Shown here piece after piece: positions 9,040 to 17,781 of a stretch of 64,000 nucleotides of DNA. The notes beneath the pieces are model-generated. The model did not search any database, was not told the DNA's origin, and saw nothing but the letters and a program-made list of their open reading frames with translations. Source of the DNA: CAYSCS01 sp964429695 (GTDB lineage: Bacteria; Acidobacteriota; Aminicenantia; Aminicenantales; Aminicenantaceae); assembly GCA_964429695.1 (NCBI GenBank), contig CAYSCS010000068.1, positions 1 through 64,000 on the forward strand, written 5' to 3'. The position numbers were made by a program, and so were the translations under genes. Within the stretch, counting starts at the first letter, position 1. Each line of letters opens with the position of its first letter.

Positions 9040-9642
9040 TCAAACCTTTTTTACTATCTTTATTTTTTCCAATAAATTATACACATATTTCGCGATTATG
9101 TCACACTCGATGTTTACTGAATCTCCAGTTTTTAAATCCCCTAAATTTGAATTCTTTAGAGTTATGGGGATGAGTTCAACCTCAAAAGAATATGTCCTGA
9201 TTGATGCCACGGTAAGGCTCACACCGTTAAGAGCAATTGACCCTTTGGGAACCAAGAAAGGAGACAATTGAGAGGGTAAAGAAATGGTCAATCTCTTTCC
9301 TGTTCTTGTCTTAAGGATTCTCTCCACATTCCCCGTAGAATCGACATGCCCTGTGATAAGATGGCCGCTCAGCAGGAAGGAAGGTGTTAAAGGTAATTCG
9401 AGGTTCAACCTTTCGCCCCTGCGAAGATGACCAAGGTTGGTAGTTCTCAGAGTTTCTTCAGAGAGGTTAAAAAGTAAACAATTATCTTCTTTCTTAACCA
9501 GGCTCAAGCAGACGCCATTCACAGCCAGGCTTTCCCCAATTTTGATTTTCTCCACAATTTCAGCTGCTTCAATGATAAGCTCTTTCTTTCCTTGCCTGTA
9601 TTCTTTAAACACACCGATGTGAGAAATTATTCCTGTAAACAT
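9040..9642 (-). CDS. ribE: riboflavin synthase alpha chain
   Basis: This enzyme dismutates two 6,7-dimethyl-8-ribityllumazines into riboflavin and the diaminopyrimidine. The 200-aa protein opens with the invariant MFTGII. It shows the internal duplication of two barrel halves, with matching GVCLSL and GVSLTVA segments and the LSGHLITGHVDSTG stretch. The ATG at 9642 overlaps the ribD stop, and the stop sits immediately before ribBA. Lumazine synthase (ribH), which supplies its substrate, is not in this window. Confidence 0.96.
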   Translation of the reverse strand: MFTGIISHIGVFKEYRQGKKELIIEAAEIVEKIKIGESLAVNGVCLSLVKKEDNCLLFNLSEETLRTTNLGHLRRGERLNLELPLTPSFLLSGHLITGHVDSTGNVERILKTRTGKRLTISLPSQLSPFLVPKGSIALNGVSLTVASIRTYSFEVELIPITLKNSNLGDLKTGDSVNIECDIIAKYVYNLLEKIKIVKKV

Positions 9643-10736
9643 CAGAAGTACCCTTCGACAATGATTTCTTCGTCGAGATCATACCAATTCATTTTTCTCA
9701 ATTTTAGAGAATCTCTGACAAACCTGACCCCCTCTCCCTCGAAAAATGTGAGTGCCTTCTCTCCTCCAATCAATTTAGGCGAAATTGAAACATAAATCTT
9801 ATCTATTGCTTTTTCCTCCAGAAAAGAAGTAAGCACCCGCCCTCCTCCTTCCACTAACACACTCGATATTCCCTTGTTTGCCAGTGAGGAGAGAACCTTT
9901 TTAATTTCTATTTTGAAGTTACCAAGAGGAATGACTTCAACCCCTTTCTCCCTCAGCAAATCAGCCTTTTCTTGGGATGCATTGCTAAGGGTGAAAATGA
10001 AAATTTTACCCTCTTCAAGAGTTTCAAGGATTTTTGCTTTTAGAGGAAAACGAAGATGGGAATCAAGGACTATTCTGAAAAGATGTTTTCCCTTCCAATG
10101 AGGATGACGGACTGTGAGAAGAGGATCATCCTTGAGAATCGTGTTCACCCCAACCATCAGGGATGAATATTCACCCCTAAGCAAATGGACATATTCTCTT
10201 GTGCGCGGAGAAGAAATCCACTTTGAATCAAATTCTCGGGTAGCTATCTTCCCGTCAAGGCTAGTTGCAACCTTGGCAGTAACAAAAGGAAGGTTTCTCG
10301 TTATATATTTGATGTAGACTTCGTTAAGCTCATCATTTTTTTCTTTTAGTAATCCTACCGAAACCTCTATCCCAGCTTCTCTGAGTTTTTTAACTCCTTT
10401 CTTGAAAACCACAGGATTGGGGTCAAGAGAAGAGATTACAACTCTCTTCAGCCTCGCCTCAATGAGTCTATCTACACAAGGAGGGGTACGTCCCCAGTGA
10501 GTACAGGGCTCTAAGGTAATATAGGCAGTCGCATCTCTTGCACTTGAGCCCGCTTTCTCAATAGCAATTATTTCAGCATGGGGTGTACCCGGTTTTTCAT
10601 GATATCCATGACCAATGATCACATCTTTCTTGACTATCAAAGCTCCAACATAAGGATTCGGACTTGACCATCCTTTTGCTTTTTCTGCCAGGGCATAAGC
10701 CATTTGAAGATAAGAAATGTCCTTAGTGTTCATCAT
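9642..10736 (-). CDS. ribD: bifunctional riboflavin deaminase/reductase
   Basis: RibD deaminates the pyrimidine ring and then reduces the ribosyl side chain with NADPH. The N-terminal cytidine-deaminase-like domain has the zinc ligands H53 in HAE (53-55), C78 in EPC and C87 in PPC. The C-terminal reductase domain begins near residue 150 with AKVATSLDGKIATR and has the DDPLLTVR segment. It is 364 aa, normal length. The ATG at 10736 overlaps the end of ftsY, so the two are translationally coupled. No FMN riboswitch precedes it, because the upstream sequence is ftsY coding DNA. Confidence 0.96.
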   Translation of the reverse strand: MMNTKDISYLQMAYALAEKAKGWSSPNPYVGALIVKKDVIIGHGYHEKPGTPHAEIIAIEKAGSSARDATAYITLEPCTHWGRTPPCVDRLIEARLKRVVISSLDPNPVVFKKGVKKLREAGIEVSVGLLKEKNDELNEVYIKYITRNLPFVTAKVATSLDGKIATREFDSKWISSPRTREYVHLLRGEYSSLMVGVNTILKDDPLLTVRHPHWKGKHLFRIVLDSHLRFPLKAKILETLEEGKIFIFTLSNASQEKADLLREKGVEVIPLGNFKIEIKKVLSSLANKGISSVLVEGGGRVLTSFLEEKAIDKIYVSISPKLIGGEKALTFFEGEGVRFVRDSLKLRKMNWYDLDEEIIVEGYF

Positions 10737-11626
10737 GAAAGAAGAGCCCTGGTAAATTCTTCCGCTGAAAAGGGGAGGAGATCCTTTTCTCTTTCCCCTA
10801 TGCCTATGAATTTAACTGGAATTTTCAACTCCTCCACAATTCCAATGACACTTCCTCCCTTTGCTGTGCCATCGAGCTTGGTCAAGAAAACCCCAGTTAT
10901 ACCAGAAAATTTGAGAAACTCACGAGCCTGAATGAGTGCGTTTTGACCTGTACTGCAATCCAAGATAAGGAAGATTTCCTGAGGTGCACCCTCAATCTCT
11001 CTGGCTATGACTCTCTTTATTTTCTCCAGCTCATTCATCAGATTAAGATTAGTATGAATTCTTCCCGCAGTATCGACGAGGAGGAAATCTATGGAACGAG
11101 CCTTCAGAGACTGGAGGGCATCAAAGACCACAGAAGCAGAATCAGCTCCATATTGACCCTTTATTACCGGAAAGTTTAGTCTTTTTCCCCAAAATAAAAG
11201 CTGTTCCTGAGCTGCTGCTCGAAAAGTATCGGCAGCCACAGCCATGACACTTTTTCCCTGACTCTGAATAAAGTAAGCGAATTTGGCGAGCGAGGTCGTC
11301 TTTCCTCCTCCATTAACCCCCACAAACATGACCACCGTCTGAGGCGCACCTGATTTTAATTCGGGGGAAAATTGAGAGAGAACCTTCATTATTTCTTCCT
11401 CCAGAAAAGATTTTATTACTGAAAAAGAGTCTTCTTTATTGCATTTCTTGCGCACATTATCCAAGATTTTCTCAGCCGTATTTATTCCCACATCGGCAAG
11501 TATCAGCATTTCAAAAAGGTCGGCGAAGATTTCCTCTCTATTCTTATTACTTTGAATTATCTCTGCAAATTTTCTTAGGAAAGCTTTGCGTGTCTGGAAA
11601 AGCTTCTCTCTCAGGCTGGTAATCAT
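10733..11626 (-). CDS. ftsY: signal recognition particle receptor FtsY
   Basis: FtsY is the SRP-receptor GTPase that docks ribosome-nascent chains at the inner membrane. The 297-aa protein is essentially the NG domain without an acidic A domain. It has the G1 loop GVNGGGKT (103-110), then DTFRAAAQEQL, DTAGR and TKLDGTAKGG. I take the start as ATG 11626. The longer frame from TTG 11662 would begin inside the promoter (its TTG is the -35 box). The N-terminal helix ITSLREKLFQTRKAF matches the usual NG start. The -10 box ends six nt before the ATG, so the mRNA is probably leaderless. It heads the rib cluster, an unusual pairing. Confidence 0.95.
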   Translation of the reverse strand: MITSLREKLFQTRKAFLRKFAEIIQSNKNREEIFADLFEMLILADVGINTAEKILDNVRKKCNKEDSFSVIKSFLEEEIMKVLSQFSPELKSGAPQTVVMFVGVNGGGKTTSLAKFAYFIQSQGKSVMAVAADTFRAAAQEQLLFWGKRLNFPVIKGQYGADSASVVFDALQSLKARSIDFLLVDTAGRIHTNLNLMNELEKIKRVIAREIEGAPQEIFLILDCSTGQNALIQAREFLKFSGITGVFLTKLDGTAKGGSVIGIVEELKIPVKFIGIGEREKDLLPFSAEEFTRALLS

Positions 11627-11632
11627 AGAATA

Positions 11633-11662
11633 ATTATATTTTTCAAGGATAATTAAAGTCAA
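11633..11662 (-). promoter_or_regulatory. sigma70-type promoter of ftsY-rib operon, leaderless
   Basis: On the minus strand TTGACT (11662-11657) and a perfect TATAAT (11638-11633) are 18 nt apart. Six bases separate the -10 from the ATG at 11626, so the expected transcription start is the A of the start codon. Confidence 0.7.
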
Positions 11663-11926
11663 TTTGATTACCCTCTTTCTTATTTCTCTCTTAAAAATTT
11701 TGCCAGAGCAGAAAAATTATCACCTCCAAATAAATAAGAATCACATCCTCTCCTTCGTCAAATGAATAAATTTGGGAATCATCTGCAATTAAGATGAAAA
11801 GAATAATTCAAAAGAAATGGGGCACAAATTCATCTTAAATGGGTGGGGAAAAAATCCAAGAGCGCTTTTTTAAGAAATTGAGGACTCCCTTGCCCTCATC
11901 AAAACAGGAGGCGTTGATGGGGCAAG

Positions 11927-11955
11927 TTGTCGATTCCCTCTACTTATGTTAAATT
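11927..11955 (+). promoter_or_regulatory. promoter of recJ, very short leader
   Basis: TTGTCG (11927-11932) and TAAATT (11950-11955) are 17 nt apart, with an extended -10 TG at 11947-11948. The predicted start near 11962 is about 3 nt before the ATG at 11965, and there is no Shine-Dalgarno sequence. Confidence 0.45.
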
Positions 11956-11964
11956 GAAAAAGCG

Positions 11965-13668
11965 ATGAATGAGCCAATCTGGAGAATCAATCCCTACCGA
12001 GGAGAAGCAAAAAGACTCTCCCGAGAACTTGGTTTGTCTCTTTCTGCTGCTCAAGTACTAGTCAATCGAAAAATCTATCAACCTGAAGAAGCCCATAAAT
12101 TTCTTTACGGTGGACTAGATGACCTTTATGACCCCTTTCTCATGAGAGACATGAGGAAAGCAGTCTCAAGAATTAAAAAAGCGATTGCGGATAGGGAAAA
12201 AATTTTTATTTTTGGAGATTATGATGCAGACGGCGTCCTTTCTGTGGTTATCCTCCTCAAAGCCCTCAGAAAACTGGGTGCAAAAGTCAACTATTTCATA
12301 CCCAATAGATTAGAGAATGGATATGGAATTAAGGAAGAATACCTCACCATGGTCAAGGCTTCTCAGGCAAGCCTGGTCATCAGTGCAGATTGCGGAATAA
12401 AAGCAACAAAATTCCTAAAAGTCACAAAAGAAGCAGGTATAGATGTCATCATCACCGATCACCATCATCCAGGAACTGAGCCTCTCCAAGCTTTCGCAGT
12501 TTTAAATCCCATCCTGGATGACTCCGGCTATCCAGAGAAGAGATTGACAGGAGTGGGAGTTGTCTTCAAGTTAATCCAAGCCCTCTTCGCCTGCAACCAG
12601 ATTATCTCAGGGTTTGATGATTACCTAAAGTTAGTCTCCCTCGGAACCATTGCCGATGCAGCAGAGTTACGCGGGGAGAACAGGCTGCTAGTAAAATCAG
12701 GTTTAGAGGGGCTTGAGAATGCATCCAGCCCGAGTTTAAAGAGCCTCCTCGAAGTATGCGGCCTGGGTCAGGGTCAAAGGAAAATTTATGAGTCTGATGT
12801 TGCCTTGAGAATCGTCCCCCGGATAAATGCCGCGGGAAGGATGGGGATGGCAGAGCTTGCCGTAGAGCTCTTTTTCACCCATTCAAGAGCTAAGACAAAA
12901 TCGATAGCTAACATTCTGGATGAGCTCAACTCAAAGAGGCAGAAGATTGAAGATAAGGTTTATGAGTGTGCGCTTAGATTTATAAGAAAAAAAGGTCTTG
13001 CTCAAAAATATAAAATTCTGGTAATAGGTTGTCGCAAGTGGCATCGAGGGGTTATTGGAATAGTCGCCTCAAGAATAAAAGACACTTTCTATCGCCCTGT
13101 GCTTCTTGTTTCCTATGAGGATTCCAAAGGCTACGGCTCAGGAAGGAGCATATCAGAAATCTCACTCATCGATTGCCTCAATAAGCACAAAGAATTTTTC
13201 ATCAATTTCGGAGGACATGAATTTGCAGTTGGCTTTGAAATTGAAAGAGAGAAAGTTTGCGAACTTAAAAAAGCCCTCAACCAATTTGCAGAGTTGAAAA
13301 TAAATGAAGATGATTTGAGAAAAAAAATCTACATCGATGCTAAAATAAATTTCTCAGAACTTGACTCTTCCTTAATCGAGTTTCACTCACTCCTCTCCCC
13401 CTTCGGCGCAGGAAATCCCACGCCACTCTATCTCACCCTAAAAGCTGAGATTCTGAATGAACCTCAGAAGATTGAAGGTAAACATCTAAAACTCCTGCTT
13501 AAACAGGAGGGGAAGGTGTTTGAAGCCTTCGGCTGGGAGAGGGCTGATTGGGAAGAGAAGTTGAGAGAAGGAAACAGAGTAGACCTGGTTTATTCTTTTC
13601 AACCAGGTGACTATTTTGGAGAAAAAAACGTTACTCTTTACCTTGAAGACTTGAGAATGAGTGAGTAA
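11965..13668 (+). CDS. recJ: single-stranded-DNA-specific exonuclease RecJ
   Basis: RecJ is a 5'-3' ssDNA exonuclease acting in recombination and repair. The 567-aa protein contains the DHH-family motifs in order: GDYDADG near residue 87, ISADCG, ITDHHHPG (DHH motif) and a DAAELRG segment. These are followed by the DHHA1 part with RINAAGRMG, HRGVIGIVASRI and the glycine-rich GSGRS loop, then a C-terminal OB-like domain. It is first in a long plus-strand run (recJ-lptCA-lptB-rpoN and on), with lptCA only 6 nt downstream. The ATG at 11965 has no ribosome-binding site, in line with a near-leaderless message. Confidence 0.95.
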   Translation: MNEPIWRINPYRGEAKRLSRELGLSLSAAQVLVNRKIYQPEEAHKFLYGGLDDLYDPFLMRDMRKAVSRIKKAIADREKIFIFGDYDADGVLSVVILLKALRKLGAKVNYFIPNRLENGYGIKEEYLTMVKASQASLVISADCGIKATKFLKVTKEAGIDVIITDHHHPGTEPLQAFAVLNPILDDSGYPEKRLTGVGVVFKLIQALFACNQIISGFDDYLKLVSLGTIADAAELRGENRLLVKSGLEGLENASSPSLKSLLEVCGLGQGQRKIYESDVALRIVPRINAAGRMGMAELAVELFFTHSRAKTKSIANILDELNSKRQKIEDKVYECALRFIRKKGLAQKYKILVIGCRKWHRGVIGIVASRIKDTFYRPVLLVSYEDSKGYGSGRSISEISLIDCLNKHKEFFINFGGHEFAVGFEIEREKVCELKKALNQFAELKINEDDLRKKIYIDAKINFSELDSSLIEFHSLLSPFGAGNPTPLYLTLKAEILNEPQKIEGKHLKLLLKQEGKVFEAFGWERADWEEKLREGNRVDLVYSFQPGDYFGEKNVTLYLEDLRMSE

Positions 13669-13674
13669 GGAGAG

Positions 13675-15558
13675 ATGGGAAAAAGTAAATCCCTAAGATT
13701 GACCCTAGAATTCTTTCTCCTCGCCTTTATTCTCGCCATGAGCCTGGATTTCCTTTTCCACTTAAGAAAAAGACCCGAAGTCATTCACCCCCCAGATAAA
13801 ATTCCCTCTCAAAAAGTGGAAATGAAAAGGAAGATAGAACATCTTGAATTAAGAGGGGAAAGAGGCAATGTTCGAGTAAGAGCAGATAAACAATATATGG
13901 GAGAGGATTTTCTCTATCACCTTGAAGGCAATGTTGAGGTTGTCTTCTTGAAGAAAAGAGAAGGCAAAGATGTGATTCTTCAAGGGGATGAAGTTATCTA
14001 TGACAAGAATTGGGACGAGTTCTCGATCAGGGGCTCTGCAAAGATATCTCACAAAGACATAACAGTCAAATCCTCCACCTTGGTTTACAACACAATTGCC
14101 GAAGTTCTCAGAACAGAGGAAAAGGTTGAGTTCTCTTCTTCACGTCTTTCAGGTTCAGGAAAAGGCATGTTCTATATAGTCCAGAAAGATAAATTGGAGC
14201 TCCTAAAGGATGTTCGACTTCAGGTAAAGCCGAAGCTTGAAACTTCTCTCCCTTTGTTAATTGAGTCTCAAGGAGTGAAGTACTTCCGTGAGGAAAAAAG
14301 GGGAATACTGGAAGGGCAGGTAAATCTATCCCAGGAAGAAAGCCATGCCTCTGCAGAAAAAATCTGGTTTGAATTGGATGAGGATGAAGAGCAGATTAAG
14401 TCTCTTACCTTAAAGGGAAGAGCCAAGGCCCGGCTCATCGAAAAAGAAAAGGAAGAAGAGATTCCTTCCTCTCAAGCTTTCACGCTCCTCAAATCTTCGC
14501 AAAAAGAGGTAGAGGGTGAGAGAGTTGAGCTTCGCGGATATGAGGGACTAACCGCAATTCAATCCGTGCATGCCAAAGGAGGGAGTCTGGCTAAGTTTGC
14601 CTCCTCTTCAGGAGCATATACTCTCATTAAGGCAGAAGCAATTCATTTCTTGCTCAGAAGTGACGGGACGCTTGAAGAATTCCAGGCATCAGGGAAATCT
14701 CAAATCATCGAGGAAAAAGGGCTTCCCACAGAGCAAATCAGGGGAGAAGGGAATAATATGTTTATAGGGAAAGGAAGCAAGCTCCTTGAGATCCGGGGGG
14801 GAAAGAGATTCAAGGCAAAAATAATCCTTGGGGTGAATGAGATCCTCGCTGAAAAAATCAGCTTAAATTTGGACACTCAGGATGTGGAAGCCAAAAGCTC
14901 TGTAGAAATGACTCGCAGAGAAAAGCAAAAAGAAGAGCCCTCTTTAGTCTTTTTTGAAAATAAAAATCCGACATTCCTCACTGCTGAAGAGGTGAGATAC
15001 TCCAAGGCAAAAAAACGTTTCTTTGTGAGAGGGAAGGTGAAAATGTGGCAAGAGAAAAAGAGCCTTCAAGCTGAAGAGGTTACTCTTTTTGAGGAAACGG
15101 GAGAAGCACACTGCAAGAGCAATGTCAATTCCAGCCTTCCTTCCCCCAGAAAAGACAAAGAAGAGGAAGAAGAAAGGATTGAAATATCATCTCAAAAGAT
15201 GAACTTCATTCCCGCAGAAAATCTCATAAGCTACGAAGAACAAGGGACACTCCGAATAAAGGATATCATTCTTAATTCTCCATCTCTCCTCATTCATCTT
15301 GACCCTGAGACAAGAGAAATAGAAAAAATTGAAGCCAAGGGAGATACGACCATCACTCAAGGTTCACGCGAAGCGATAGGTAAAAAGGCATTATACGAGC
15401 CAAGGAAAGAAACGATGGTTCTTCTGGGTAATCCAGTCTTGATCGATAAGGATAAGGGTAAGGTGGAGGGGGACAAATTGACTTTTCACCTCTCGGATGG
15501 TAGAATCGTCGTAGAAAATAAAGGAAAAGAAAGGTCTATAATTTTAATAAAATCGTGA
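13675..15558 (+). CDS. LptC-LptA-like fusion, LPS transport bridge protein
   Basis: The 627-aa protein starts with one membrane anchor (about residues 9-27). It continues as a chain of beta-strand repeats of the LptC/OstA type, for example GNVRVRADKQYMGEDFLYHL, then GDEVIYDKNWDEFSIRG, later AEEVRYSKAKKRFFVRGKVK and a C-terminal GKALYEPRKETMVLLGNPVL. LptC and LptA form the periplasmic slide that carries LPS from LptBFG to LptDE. lptB follows 3 nt downstream and no separate lptA or lptC exists here, so this chain probably performs both roles. Ordinary LptC and LptA are each about 190 aa, so this protein is long enough for several jellyroll units. The middle part is highly charged (Glu/Lys). The family assignment is firm and the exact domain count is inferred. 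Confidence 0.85.
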   Translation: MGKSKSLRLTLEFFLLAFILAMSLDFLFHLRKRPEVIHPPDKIPSQKVEMKRKIEHLELRGERGNVRVRADKQYMGEDFLYHLEGNVEVVFLKKREGKDVILQGDEVIYDKNWDEFSIRGSAKISHKDITVKSSTLVYNTIAEVLRTEEKVEFSSSRLSGSGKGMFYIVQKDKLELLKDVRLQVKPKLETSLPLLIESQGVKYFREEKRGILEGQVNLSQEESHASAEKIWFELDEDEEQIKSLTLKGRAKARLIEKEKEEEIPSSQAFTLLKSSQKEVEGERVELRGYEGLTAIQSVHAKGGSLAKFASSSGAYTLIKAEAIHFLLRSDGTLEEFQASGKSQIIEEKGLPTEQIRGEGNNMFIGKGSKLLEIRGGKRFKAKIILGVNEILAEKISLNLDTQDVEAKSSVEMTRREKQKEEPSLVFFENKNPTFLTAEEVRYSKAKKRFFVRGKVKMWQEKKSLQAEEVTLFEETGEAHCKSNVNSSLPSPRKDKEEEEERIEISSQKMNFIPAENLISYEEQGTLRIKDIILNSPSLLIHLDPETREIEKIEAKGDTTITQGSREAIGKKALYEPRKETMVLLGNPVLIDKDKGKVEGDKLTFHLSDGRIVVENKGKERSIILIKS

Positions 15559-15561
15559 AGA

Positions 15562-16290
15562 ATGAAGGCTCAACTGGAAGCAATTGGATTAGAGAAGAGC
15601 TACGCAAAGAAGAAAGTCGTAGAGGATGTTTCTTTGACTGTCTCAAGGGAGGAAATAGTTGGCCTCCTCGGTCCAAATGGGGCAGGAAAGACCACAACTT
15701 TTTCTCTTATTTTAGGGCTTGTTCCCCCAGATAAGGGAAAAATCTATTTAAATGGAGAAGACATCACCGAGCTTCCCATGTATCTAAAGGTACGGAAGGG
15801 ACTCTGTCTTCTTCCTCAAGAGCCATCTGCCTTTAGAGGCCTCAGTGTGGAAGAGAACCTCCTTGCAATAAGGGAAGCCTTTCGAAACTCTAATTCTTGG
15901 AGCTTCGAACCTCTAGAGAGAATTCTTGAGGAATTCGGTCTTGAAAAAGTAGCTAAAAGCAAAGCCTATGCTCTCTCTGGAGGGGAAAGGCGAAGACTTG
16001 AAATTGCTCGAGCCTTGATTACAGATCCTGATTACATTCTTCTCGATGAACCCTTTACCGGGATTGACCCCTTAGGAGTAAATGACCTTCAGCAGTTAAT
16101 CCTCAACCTTAAAAAGAAAGGCATCGGAATACTTGTCACCGACCATAGCGTCAGAGAAACCCTTAAGATTACAGATAGAGCTTACATCATTGACAGAGGA
16201 AGAATCTTCAAGGAAGGAACCCCCCTGGAGTTAATAAACTCCGAGGAAGTCAGAAGAAATTACTTGGGAGATTATTTCTCTCTTGATTAA
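15562..16290 (+). CDS. lptB: LPS export ABC transporter ATP-binding protein
   Basis: LptB is the cytoplasmic ATPase that powers LPS extraction from the inner membrane with LptF and LptG (not in this window). The 242-aa protein has Walker A GPNGAGKT (37-44), a Q-loop in LLPQEPSAFRGLSVEEN, signature LSGGERRRLEIARAL, Walker B YILLDEP and the switch His in VTDHSVRET. These match LptB closely. It directly follows the LptC/LptA-like gene and precedes rpoN, a widespread order (lptA-lptB-rpoN-hpf-ptsN). Confidence 0.96.
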   Translation: MKAQLEAIGLEKSYAKKKVVEDVSLTVSREEIVGLLGPNGAGKTTTFSLILGLVPPDKGKIYLNGEDITELPMYLKVRKGLCLLPQEPSAFRGLSVEENLLAIREAFRNSNSWSFEPLERILEEFGLEKVAKSKAYALSGGERRRLEIARALITDPDYILLDEPFTGIDPLGVNDLQQLILNLKKKGIGILVTDHSVRETLKITDRAYIIDRGRIFKEGTPLELINSEEVRRNYLGDYFSLD

Positions 16291-16317
16291 GCCCGTAGAC
16301 TTAATTCGAGTCTGAAA

Positions 16318-17781
16318 ATGTCTATCAAGCAACGTCTGGACCAGAGGCAGGTGCAAAAGCTCATCCTTGCACCTGCCCTCCAGCAGGCAATAAAACTCCT
16401 TCCCTTAACAAACCTGGAGCTGATTGAGATAATAGATTCAGAACTTTCCCAAAACCCTGTCCTCGAAATAGAAGAAGAACTGACAGAAAAAGAAGAGGTT
16501 GCGGATGAAAAAGAGAAGAAGGAACAAGAATGGCTGGAAGAAAAAAAAGAAGAGAGAGAAGAATTCTATCAAGAAGTAGGGTCTGAAGATAAAGATTTTG
16601 AATATTATTTTCAAGAATATTTTGATGAAGGGTTTCGTCCCTTTTCTTTTGAACAAAAAGAAACTCCGCCCTTAGAGAACATACTCTCGAAGAGCCCCTC
16701 ACTTTGGGACCATCTTAACTGGCAGGCCAATTTGACCTTTTTCGACGAGGAAGAACGAAAAATTGCCCTGAATATTATAGGAAACTTGAATGAGGATGGA
16801 TATCTTGTGGCTTCACCTGAAGAGATATCCCGTCTCACGGGTGCTTCTCTGGCTGAAGTAAACAAAATCAGGGAAAAAATAAAGAGGTTTGACCCAGTGG
16901 GAGTTGCTTCCTTAGACCTCAAAGAAGCTCTTCTGACTCAAATGGACTCCCTTGGAATAGATGATGAAATTGCAAGAAAAATCATAAGCAATAATCTCCA
17001 CCATCTGGAAAAGTCAGATTTTCCAGGCTTGGCCCGAGAATTGGGAATTCCCCTCTCAGATATAAAGCATCATCTGGAAGTAATAAAAGCCTTAGACCCT
17101 GCGCCAGGGAGGAAATACAGCCAAGAGAAAACCTCATATGTCGTTCCCGACATTTTAGTTTCTAAGGAAGGAAATGAGTTAAAAATATCCCTTAATGATG
17201 AGGGCTTACCCCGCCTGAAAATAAACAGCTACTACCGAAGATTATTGAACCAAGCTTCTAAGGATAACCCCGAAGCCGTCAGGTATCTAAGAGAGAAGAT
17301 GAAAAAGGCACTCTGGTTTTTAAAAAGCCTTGATCAGAGGAATCGAACAATCTATAAAGTTGCTCAATACATAGTGGAAAAACAGAAAGAATTCATCGAA
17401 AAAGGGATTGAGTTTCTAAAACCCCTAACCTTAATGGAACTCGCCCAGGAAATCGGAGTCCACGAATCTACCGTGGGCAGGGTTGTAGCTAACAAATACA
17501 TCATGACACCTCAAGGCGTGTTTCCTCTCAAGTATTTCTTTCACAAATCAATTCCCAGCGATTTTGGCGAAGAGGTCTCCTCTTTGAGGATAAAGGAAAA
17601 AATAAAGAAACTCATCGAAAATGAGGATAGAAAGCTCCCCCTGAGTGACATCGAAATTGAGAAAATTCTGGCAAAAGAAAATCTGAGAATAGCTCGCCGA
17701 ACTATTGCTAAATACAGGAATCAATTGAAGATCCTCCCTTCTCATATAAGGAAGAAAAAATACATGATGGAGGAAGGATAA
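16318..17781 (+). CDS. rpoN: RNA polymerase sigma-54 factor
   Basis: Sigma-54 directs RNA polymerase to -24/-12 promoters, whose opening needs AAA+ activators. Region I is the Gln/Leu-rich N-terminus (KLILAPALQQAIKLLPLTN), and region II is a very acidic linker (about residues 55-100). The core-binding and HTH regions include ELAQEIGVHESTVGRVVANK, and the RpoN box reads ARRTIAKYRNQL (459-470). The 487-aa length is normal. No bacterial enhancer-binding protein or clear -24/-12 promoter is found in the window. The stop overlaps the hpf start. Confidence 0.97.
   Translation: MSIKQRLDQRQVQKLILAPALQQAIKLLPLTNLELIEIIDSELSQNPVLEIEEELTEKEEVADEKEKKEQEWLEEKKEEREEFYQEVGSEDKDFEYYFQEYFDEGFRPFSFEQKETPPLENILSKSPSLWDHLNWQANLTFFDEEERKIALNIIGNLNEDGYLVASPEEISRLTGASLAEVNKIREKIKRFDPVGVASLDLKEALLTQMDSLGIDDEIARKIISNNLHHLEKSDFPGLARELGIPLSDIKHHLEVIKALDPAPGRKYSQEKTSYVVPDILVSKEGNELKISLNDEGLPRLKINSYYRRLLNQASKDNPEAVRYLREKMKKALWFLKSLDQRNRTIYKVAQYIVEKQKEFIEKGIEFLKPLTLMELAQEIGVHESTVGRVVANKYIMTPQGVFPLKYFFHKSIPSDFGEEVSSLRIKEKIKKLIENEDRKLPLSDIEIEKILAKENLRIARRTIAKYRNQLKILPSHIRKKKYMMEEG

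Larger units (their letters stand above)
11627..11964 (+). other. divergent intergenic region between ftsY and recJ
   Basis: The 338-nt gap carries the ftsY promoter at its left end and a recJ promoter at its right end. The middle (about 11670-11920) is AT-rich and shows no gene, hairpin or repeat that I recognise. Confidence 0.5.

Noticed and set aside
10737..11662. FMN riboswitch for the rib genes
   Set aside because: The sequence upstream of ribD is ftsY coding DNA, and the region upstream of ftsY shows a promoter abutting the ATG, leaving no leader.
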